Assembly: GCA_023266795.1 (NCBI GenBank)
Contig: JAHFPI010000129.1
Span: 1 to 5,495, forward strand
Direction: 5' to 3'
DNA length: 5,495 nt
Source of the DNA: Rhodospirillales bacterium
GTDB lineage: Bacteria; Pseudomonadota; Alphaproteobacteria; Micavibrionales; UBA2020
Shown here: positions 1 to 5,495 of the stretch, in pieces
How the letters are laid out: each line of letters starts with the position of its first letter
Position numbering within the stretch: the stretch's first letter is position 1
The notes under the pieces: generated by a model
What the model was told of the DNA's origin: nothing
Seen by the model: only the letters and a program-made list of their open reading frames with translations
Databases searched by the model: none
Made by a program: the position numbers and the translations under genes

Positions 1-2
1 GG

Positions 3-71
3 CGCTGCTGGGTCGGTTATGTACTGGCAAAAGCGGGCAAGCCGGTGGAGAAGGTTATGAGCTGGCTTTAA
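3..71 (+). CDS. Possible 3' end of a convergent plus-strand gene (partial)
   Basis: The third forward frame is open from the window edge to a TAA stop at 69-71 and encodes 22 residues ending in AKAGKPVEKVMSWL. The composition looks like an ordinary amphipathic C-terminal helix, and 15 of 22 codons end in G or C. If real, its last 17 bases overlap the 3' end of the minus-strand ATP12 gene, a tail-to-tail arrangement common in compact genomes. No start, ribosome binding site or domain lies in the window, so the product is not recognised. The tail loosely recalls the helix after the active-site loop of small dual-specificity phosphatases, but this is only a guess. Twenty-two codons can be open by chance, so the call is weak. 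Confidence 0.35.
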   Translation, partial: RCWVGYVLAKAGKPVEKVMSWL

Positions 72-758
72 GCAAGTCCCTGAACCGCGCAATCGCGTTT
101 AATTCCGACTGGATAATATCCAGACGCTTTTGCGCCTCGGCATCCGCGCCCCATGTCCTGAGCTGGTAAATCTCGTCCACGCAGGCAGCCTGATGGGCTT
201 CCTCCGGCGACAGCCGACCCTCCGACAGCGCCAGCGCGATCACGACCGAACCCGTCGTCGCAGCAGCCGCCTGCACGACAGTAAAGATCTCCGGCGCAAG
301 AGCGCTAATGATTTTTTCCAGTTTATCCAGAGATTCCTCCGGCTGGTGGTGATATTTGATGCCGGAAACAGTTTCGAGAACAATGCCGTATTTTTCCTGC
401 ATCCACTCAATCAGAGGAGTCCACTGCTGCTGATGGCGTTTGACAAGATCAGCCGGATGCGTCGCAAAATAGCACACTAGATCCGAACTCCCATAGCCCC
501 GCATCTGCCCGTTCATCTCCGCACGGTCAGCTCCCCGCGCCTTATCGATCATCGTATTGGCAAGCTGGGTCAGCGGCATCGAAGCGGGCCGAATTTCATC
601 GCCCTGATCTGCCCACTCCAATGCAATAGCCTCGGCCAAGGCCTTTGAAGACAACAGGAGCAGGCTTTTAAGCGGCGTCCGGAACGGCTTGCCGTCCAGC
701 CGGACGACATATCCGCCCGGCGCCGTTCCTGCCTCCGCGACTTTATAGAATTTCCGCA

Positions 759-759
<1 letters not shown>
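55..759 (-). CDS. ATP12-family F1-ATPase assembly chaperone
   Basis: This 234-residue protein belongs to the ATP12 family. In mitochondria, members bind the free F1 alpha subunit and stop it aggregating until it joins beta in the hexamer; a cytoplasmic role in F1Fo assembly is inferred here. An N-terminal beta region (residues 4-30, with YVVRLDGKPFRTPLK) leads into a helical domain. Family-typical stretches are RPASMPLTQLANTMID (57-72), SSDLVCYFA (91-99), the W113 to W119 segment, and TTGSVVIALAL (168-178) followed by GRLSPEEA and VDEIYQ..WG.DAEA (194-209). The length is normal for bacterial members. The start is GTG (759-757), overlapping the upstream synthase stop as TAGTG; no ATG gives a better N-terminus, and MRKFYK is typical of the family. 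Only a weak purine-rich stretch precedes it, so translation probably depends on coupling. It is the last gene of the operon, and no hairpin terminator is visible after it in the window. Confidence 0.93.
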
Positions 760-1732
<973 letters not shown>

Positions 1733-1733
<1 letters not shown>

Positions 1734-2113
1734 CAGGCGAATACTCCGCGAATAAGGTAAACCGCTGCAAATATAGCGGCGAGGGAAAGACCAACGGACA
1801 GGAGAACATACAGCGCTGCGGGAAAATATTGATCCGTATCCACTAGTTTTAACACATCAAACGAGAACGCCGAAAAAGTCGTGAAGCCACCCAGAAAACC
1901 CGTCACCAGAAACGCGCGGATTTCCAGCGAGACCTGCCATTTCTGCGCCATAGTCTCCATCAGCGCGCCGATAATGAACGAGCCCATCACATTCACCAGC
2001 AGCGTGCCATAGGGGAAAGCTATCCCCCACCGGCTGGCCGCAGCTATAATGGCATAGTGACGGGTAACAGAACCCAGCCCACCGCCAAGAGCGATCGCCA
2101 AAATCATGTTCAT
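1733..2113 (-). CDS. crcB: CrcB/Fluc fluoride ion channel
   Basis: This 126-residue inner-membrane protein is a fluoride-selective channel that lets F- leave the cytoplasm and so protects enolase and pyrophosphatase. Four hydrophobic segments are visible at about residues 3-22, 33-55, 66-88 and 97-121. Family motifs are complete: GGGLGSVTRH (10-19), GTLLVNVMGSFIIG (36-49) with pore-region Asn41, and GFLGGFTTFSAFS (72-84), which carries the Phe and Thr/Ser residues that line the pore and help form the central Na+ site. The length matches the single-domain homodimeric type, which inserts in both orientations. Its ATG overlaps the rarA stop as ATGA. A second ATG lies two codons downstream (2107-2105), and the upstream purine stretch GAAAGAAA is only a weak ribosome binding site, so either start could be used. 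There is no leader before the gene and so no room for a fluoride riboswitch. Confidence 0.95.
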
Positions 2114-3426
2114 TGTTTTTCTTTCATTTCATTACGAAGTCTGTTCCAGTAATCAATGCGCTTTTTGATCTCGCGCTCGAAGCCGCGTTCGACCGGTTCA
2201 TAGAAACGCTGGCGCGGCATTCCCTCCGGAAAATAATCCTGCCCTGAAAAACCGTGTTCCGTATCCGGATCATAGGCATAGCCCTTGCCGTAGCCGATCT
2301 CCTTCATCAGCTTGGTCGGCGCATTCAGGATATGCTTGGGCGGCATCAGAGATCCCGTTGATTTTGCTGATGTTTTAGCCGCGCCATAGGCGACATAGGA
2401 CGAATTCGATTTGGGCGCGGTTGCCAGATAAATCAGCGCTTCGGACAAGGCCAGTTCCCCTTCCGGCGACCCCAGGCGCTCGTAAATATCCCATGCTCCG
2501 AGAGCAACCGTCATCGCCTGCGGATCGGCCAGACCGATGTCCTCTACTGCCATCCTGACCATGCGCCGCGCGATATAGCGCGGATCTTCCCCGCCATCGA
2601 GCATCCGGCAAAACCAGTAAAGCGCCGCGTCGGCATCGGAACCGCGCACGGATTTATGCAGCGCGCTGATCAGGTTGTAATGCCCCTCCTGCGCCTTGTC
2701 GTACAGCGGCGCGCGTTTTTGCACCAGTTTCGTCAGCGCCTCGACATCCAGCGCGCCTTTTTTCTGCACCTGAAAAATCTGTTCTGCCAGATTAATGATA
2801 TACCGTCCATCGCCGTCGGCCATATTCAGCAGGGCGGCACGCGCTTCCGGCGCCAGCGGCAAAGGGCGATTCACGCTTTTTTCCGCCCGCTGTAGCAGTA
2901 TCTCCAGCGCCGGTTCATCCAGACGGTTGAGCACCAGCACCTGACAGCGCGAGAGCAGCGCCGCGTTCAGCTCAAACGACGGATTCTCCGTCGTAGCCCC
3001 TACCAGCGTAATCGTGCCGTCCTCGACGTGGGACAAAAAAGCATCCTGCTGTGATTTGTTGAAGCGGTGAATTTCATCGACGAACAGAAGCGTGCCACGG
3101 CCCATCCGGCGGCGGTGGACGGCGGAGTCAAACACCTTGCGCAGGTCGGCAACGCCGGTAAAGACGGCTGAAATCGCCTCGAAATGCAGATTGGTATGCT
3201 GTGCCAGCAGCCGCGCCATCGTCGTCTTGCCGCAGCCGGGCGGCCCCCAGAAGATCAGCGAGGATATTCGCCCCTGACTGACCATACGCGCCAGCGGGCC
3301 GTCGTCTTTTATAAGATGATCCTGCCCAACCACATCTTCCAGCCGCTGCGGCCTCAACAAATCCGCCAGAGGCCTCGGCGCCTCTTTGCTTTTGTCATCT
3401 GACGGAATTTCGAAAAGGTTGTTCAT
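2110..3426 (-). CDS. rarA: Replication-associated recombination protein A (RarA/MgsA), AAA+ ATPase
   Basis: This 438-residue cytoplasmic AAA+ ATPase is the bacterial counterpart of yeast Mgs1 and human WRNIP1. It acts at stalled replication forks, where it is reported to interact with SSB and unwind DNA ends. The N-terminus has the family block PLADLLRPQRLEDVVGQDHL (19-38). The ATPase core shows Walker A GPPGCGKTT (61-69), Walker B LLFVDEIHRF (113-122), sensor 1 GATTENPSF (143-151), the arginine-finger region LLSR with Arg160, and sensor 2 in GDGRYIINLAEQ (205-216, Arg208). The C-terminal tetramerisation region has HKSVRGSDADAALYW (257-271), GGEDPRYIARR (278-288) and EDIGLADP (295-302). Every key residue is present and the length is normal. 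Its ATG overlaps the upstream protease stop as ATGA, and its TGA overlaps the crcB ATG the same way. The Shine-Dalgarno match is weak, which points to translational coupling with the protease. Confidence 0.97.
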   Translation of the reverse strand: MNNLFEIPSDDKSKEAPRPLADLLRPQRLEDVVGQDHLIKDDGPLARMVSQGRISSLIFWGPPGCGKTTMARLLAQHTNLHFEAISAVFTGVADLRKVFDSAVHRRRMGRGTLLFVDEIHRFNKSQQDAFLSHVEDGTITLVGATTENPSFELNAALLSRCQVLVLNRLDEPALEILLQRAEKSVNRPLPLAPEARAALLNMADGDGRYIINLAEQIFQVQKKGALDVEALTKLVQKRAPLYDKAQEGHYNLISALHKSVRGSDADAALYWFCRMLDGGEDPRYIARRMVRMAVEDIGLADPQAMTVALGAWDIYERLGSPEGELALSEALIYLATAPKSNSSYVAYGAAKTSAKSTGSLMPPKHILNAPTKLMKEIGYGKGYAYDPDTEHGFSGQDYFPEGMPRQRFYEPVERGFEREIKKRIDYWNRLRNEMKEKQ

Positions 3427-4835
3427 CCGCTAATCGCCAGACTTATCACCTGCTCGCCGCGCTGGATCTGAAGCTGCCATTGCCGCACATTGCCCGACTT
3501 CAGCAGTCTTTGCAGTTCATCGACCGAAGTGATCTTTTGGCCGTTGATGGTAAGGATAATATCCCCCCGCTGCAGTCCCAGCCGCGCCGCCACGCCGCTT
3601 TCCGCTTTAAGAACAACAACGCCGGACTCCTGCGCCAGCTGCCCCATCTCGTCGATCAGCGCCGGAGAAATATTGGCGACGACAGCACCGGAAATCGGGC
3701 TCGTACCCTTTATCAGGGTTTCGCTGCGGAGAGAGCTTTCCGGCGCGGCGATAGCCGTTAGCGTCACATCAAAGGTCTTGCCTGCACGAAGCACCTGTAG
3801 CTGGATGGGACTGCCGATAGCAATCGTGCCCAGACGGTATTTCAGCGCCACAGGATCCTGCACCTCCTTGCCATTGATGGACAGGATCACATCGCCTACC
3901 TTGATGCCCGCTTTAGCGGCAGGACTGTCCGGATGGACGTTATTAACCAGAGATCCCTGTGACTTTTTCAATCCCAGACTTTCGACCATGTCGGGCATAA
4001 CGGTTTGCCCGGACATGCCGACCCACGGGCGCACCACTTTGCTGCCGTGCTGCGCCGCCTCGACAATCGTCTTGACCATATTGGCCGGAATCGCAAAACC
4101 GATGCCGAGCGATCCGCCGTCTTTGGAGAAAATAGTGCTGTTAATGCCGATCAGCCGTCCCTGCATGTCGATCAGCGCGCCGCCGGAGTTGCCGGGGTTG
4201 ATCGCCGCATCGGTCTGGATGAAAAAGCTGTAATCGGAAGCGCCGACATCCGTACGCGCAAGGCCGGAGACGATCCCGCTCGTCACCGTCTGCCCGACAC
4301 CGAAAGGGTTGCCGATGGCCAGCACCAGATCCCCCACCTCCACCGCGTCGCTGTCGGCCAGCTCCAGCACGGGAAATTTCTCGCCTTTGGCGCTGATTTT
4401 CAAAATGGCCAGATCCGTTCTGGCATCGTCGAGCAATTTTTCCGCCGAAAACTCGCGGCCATCCGACATGACAACGCTGATTTCCGTGGCATCCTTGATG
4501 ACATGGTGATTGGTGGCAATAGTGCCATCCGCCCCGACGATCACGCCGGAACCCAACGAATTCTCAACCCGCTTGCGCACCGGGCCGCCAAACTCCGGCG
4601 CATTAAAAAACTGGTTAAAAAACGGATCGTTGAAAAAGGGACTGATCGAGCGCATCTGCTCCTGCACAACGCGTTTTGTATAGACATTGACCACAGCCGG
4701 ACTGGTTTTTTTGACTAGCGGCGCAAAGCTTAGCTGCATTTGCTGAACCGATGCCGGAACGTCGGCACGGCTTTGAACGGCCAACGGGCACATAAAAATA
4801 CTGGTCAGCAGCGCGATAATAAATAAACGGGACAT
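3423..4835 (-). CDS. degP: Do-family (DegP/DegQ/MucD-type) periplasmic serine protease with two PDZ domains
   Basis: This 470-residue protein is an exported HtrA/Do protease that degrades or refolds damaged envelope proteins. A Sec signal peptide is visible (Arg3, hydrophobic core 4-19, likely cleavage after SRA at 22-24). The trypsin-like domain spans about 30-260 and has an intact triad: His111 in TNHHVI, Asp141 in ARTDLAILK and Ser217 in GNSGGA. The LA loop is short and phenylalanine-rich (67-78, three FFN units), closer to DegQ/MucD than to the long loop of E. coli DegP. PDZ1 covers about 266-360 (SPAAKAGIKVGDVILSING) and PDZ2 about 380-466 (ARLGLQRGDIILTINGQ). The ATG is supported by GGAGGT five bases upstream. 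It opens the five-gene run, 86 bases after rplQ, and its TGA overlaps the rarA ATG. The symbol is a family label, since orthology among DegP, DegQ and MucD cannot be decided from the sequence alone. Confidence 0.95.
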   Translation of the reverse strand: MSRLFIIALLTSIFMCPLAVQSRADVPASVQQMQLSFAPLVKKTSPAVVNVYTKRVVQEQMRSISPFFNDPFFNQFFNAPEFGGPVRKRVENSLGSGVIVGADGTIATNHHVIKDATEISVVMSDGREFSAEKLLDDARTDLAILKISAKGEKFPVLELADSDAVEVGDLVLAIGNPFGVGQTVTSGIVSGLARTDVGASDYSFFIQTDAAINPGNSGGALIDMQGRLIGINSTIFSKDGGSLGIGFAIPANMVKTIVEAAQHGSKVVRPWVGMSGQTVMPDMVESLGLKKSQGSLVNNVHPDSPAAKAGIKVGDVILSINGKEVQDPVALKYRLGTIAIGSPIQLQVLRAGKTFDVTLTAIAAPESSLRSETLIKGTSPISGAVVANISPALIDEMGQLAQESGVVVLKAESGVAARLGLQRGDIILTINGQKITSVDELQRLLKSGNVRQWQLQIQRGEQVISLAISG

Positions 4836-4840
4836 GGGAT

Positions 4841-4846
4841 ACCTCC
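4841..4846 (-). promoter_or_regulatory. Shine-Dalgarno site of the Do protease gene
   Basis: The minus strand reads GGAGGT, separated by five bases (ATCCC) from the ATG at 4835-4833. It is the only strong ribosome binding site in the five-gene run, which supports both the chosen start and the view that this gene is the run's translational entry point. Confidence 0.85.
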
Positions 4847-4868
4847 ATCTTCTGTAACGGACAAAAAC

Positions 4869-4900
4869 AAAGGGCGGAAGACATAAACCTTCCGCCCTTT
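4869..4900 (-). terminator. Intrinsic terminator after rplQ, potentially bidirectional
   Basis: A perfect 12-base-pair inverted repeat (AAAGGGCGGAAG / CTTCCGCCCTTT) encloses an 8-base loop. On the minus strand the 3' arm runs into TTTGTTTTTG, a good U-tract, and the hairpin begins 21 bases after the rplQ stop. This fits an intrinsic terminator for the ribosomal-protein operon. Read on the plus strand, the stem is followed by TTTTTAT, so it could stop transcription in both directions, although no plus-strand gene is seen to need it. It occupies most of the gap before the Do protease gene and could also lie in that operon's 5' leader. Confidence 0.9.
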
Positions 4901-4921
4901 TTATACAATATTCAGCCTGAA

Positions 4922-5413
4922 TTAACCAGCGGCGGCTTTTTTCTTGGCGGGGCCGGGCGCTTTTTTGGCCTTTTTCTTCTCAGCGGCAGGCGCCGCGGGT
5001 GTTTCTGCATCTGTGTCTGTTCCGACAGGGCCGCTGTCCAGCCCTTTGGCGGCGCGGTCGCGGTCAACCAGCTCGATAATCGCCACCGGCGCATTGTCGC
5101 CATGGCGGTAGCCTGCTTTCAGGACGCGGGTATAACCGCCCTGACGGTCTTTGTAACGGGGACCGAGGACATCAAACAGCTTCTTGATCATCTTTTCATC
5201 GCGCAGGCGTGACTGCGCCAGACGGCGGTTTGCAAGGCCACCCGCTTTACCCAGAGTGATCAAACGCTCAACAAAGCCTCTCAGTTCCTTGGCTTTCGGC
5301 AGCGTGGTGGAAATCTGCTCGTGCTTGATAAGAGCGACAGCCATGTTGGCAAACATTGCTTTGCGGTGTGACGATGTAACGCCGAGTTTACGGCCCGATT
5401 TACTGTGACGCAT
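4922..5413 (-). CDS. rplQ: 50S ribosomal protein L17
   Basis: This 163-residue protein is L17 of the large ribosomal subunit. The conserved core covers about residues 1-118: MRHSKSGRKLG at the start, SSHRKAM (14-20), the signature block ISTTLPKAKELR (34-45) followed by VERLITLGK (48-56), RLRDEKMIKKLFDVLGPRY (69-87), GGYTRVLKAGYRHGDNAP (92-109) and AIIELVDRD at the end. The protein is longer than the E. coli form (127 residues) because of a C-terminal tail (119-163) that is acidic at first, then rich in Ala, Pro and Lys (EKKKAKKAPGPAKKKAAAG); such tails are common in alphaproteobacterial L17. The ATG is supported by a strong Shine-Dalgarno sequence seven bases upstream. rplQ usually follows rpoA and closes the alpha operon; rpoA would lie beyond the right edge. 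A terminator follows 21 bases after the stop. Confidence 0.98.
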   Translation of the reverse strand: MRHSKSGRKLGVTSSHRKAMFANMAVALIKHEQISTTLPKAKELRGFVERLITLGKAGGLANRRLAQSRLRDEKMIKKLFDVLGPRYKDRQGGYTRVLKAGYRHGDNAPVAIIELVDRDRAAKGLDSGPVGTDTDAETPAAPAAEKKKAKKAPGPAKKKAAAG

Positions 5414-5420
5414 GGTGACG

Positions 5421-5428
5421 CCCTCCTT
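5421..5428 (-). promoter_or_regulatory. Shine-Dalgarno site of rplQ
   Basis: The minus strand reads AAGGAGGG, with seven bases to the ATG at 5413-5411. This near-perfect anti-16S match fixes the rplQ start and suits a highly expressed ribosomal protein. Confidence 0.9.
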
Positions 5429-5437
5429 CTATATGTT

Positions 5438-5453
5438 GCCTTACGCATAAGGC
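5438..5453 (-). other. Short hairpin just upstream of the rplQ ribosome binding site
   Basis: The minus strand reads GCCTTA-TGCG-TAAGGC, a perfect six-base-pair stem with a four-base loop, ending nine bases before the Shine-Dalgarno site. It has no U-tract after it, so it is not a terminator. It may help keep the binding site accessible or protect a processed 5' end. No function is established. Confidence 0.45.
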
Positions 5454-5462
5454 GGATAAATC

Positions 5463-5493
5463 AAACGATACCCTGTATTCAGCAGCATCGTTT
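5463..5493 (-). other. Imperfect stem-loop in the rplQ leader at the window edge
   Basis: An inverted repeat AAACGAT / ATCGTTT encloses 17 bases that can extend the stem in RNA. On the minus strand, GCU pairs with GGU (two G-U pairs and one C-G), one G bulges, and CUG pairs with CAG around an AAUA loop. The G-U pairs become mismatches in a plus-strand transcript, so the structure favours minus-strand RNA. The 3' side runs into TTTGATTTAT, only moderately U-rich, and the stem is AU-rich, so it is a poor classical terminator. A TAA in the first minus frame sits at 5495-5493 and could be the stop of the upstream gene (expected rpoA), but the coding sequence before it is outside the window. Confidence 0.5.
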
Positions 5494-5495
5494 TA

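Noticed and set aside
3490..4718. Two long plus-strand open frames (247 and 237 codons) antisense to the Do protease gene
   Set aside because: They lie opposite a clearly identified protease gene, their products are low-complexity and rich in Arg, Pro and Ser without any recognisable domain, and neither has a convincing start. They are side effects of the sense gene's GC-rich codons.
4776..4799. Possible lipobox at Cys16 of the Do protease signal peptide
   Set aside because: The residues before the cysteine are IFM, not the small residues that signal peptidase II needs, and an SRA signal peptidase I site follows at residues 22-24.
4615..4908. A 97-codon minus-strand frame overlapping the start of the Do protease
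   Set aside because: It begins in the terminator region, is in another frame from the protease, and has no ribosome binding site or recognisable domain. The protease frame has the signal peptide and a strong Shine-Dalgarno site.
5441..5495. Possible upstream reading frame ending at 5441 (tail NTGYRLIYPPYA)
   Set aside because: It is a short frame cut by the window edge. It does not look like the usual C-terminus of RNA polymerase alpha, and both stem-loops lie across it. A gene call cannot be supported without more sequence.

Overview
The window looks like a chromosomal housekeeping segment of an alphaproteobacterium with moderate GC content. The main evidence is an ATP12-family F1-ATPase assembly protein, which among bacteria is essentially an alphaproteobacterial gene. 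The order rplQ, Do protease, rarA, crcB, rluA-family synthase, ATP12 also fits that class. The order or genus cannot be fixed from this sequence alone.

All well-supported genes lie on the minus strand and are read from right to left. At the right edge (5414-5495) is an 82-base leader with two stem-loops and a strong Shine-Dalgarno site. It is followed by rplQ (ribosomal protein L17), normally the last gene of the rpoA ribosomal-protein operon. A strong hairpin terminator (4869-4900) closes rplQ. Next comes a compact five-gene run whose junctions all overlap: a periplasmic Do-family serine protease with two PDZ domains (3423-4835), the AAA+ replication-maintenance ATPase RarA (2110-3426), the fluoride channel CrcB/Fluc (1733-2113), a 23S rRNA pseudouridine synthase of the RluA family (759-1733) and the ATP12 chaperone (55-759, GTG start). 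The four junctions are ATGA, ATGA, TGATG and TAGTG, so the run is almost certainly one transcript with translational coupling. At the left edge, a plus-strand reading frame ending at 71 may be the 3' end of a convergent gene that overlaps the ATP12 stop.

The products do not share a pathway. They cover envelope protein quality control, stalled-fork repair, fluoride export, ribosome modification and ATP synthase assembly, so the operon looks like co-transcribed housekeeping and stress maintenance rather than a dedicated system. No mobile elements, CRISPR arrays, tRNAs, rRNAs, frameshifts or broken genes were seen, and no convincing previously undescribed system. The points most worth checking are the structured leader before rplQ, the question of where the Do-rarA-crcB operon gets its promoter when a terminator fills most of the only gap, and the identity of the convergent gene tail at the left edge.
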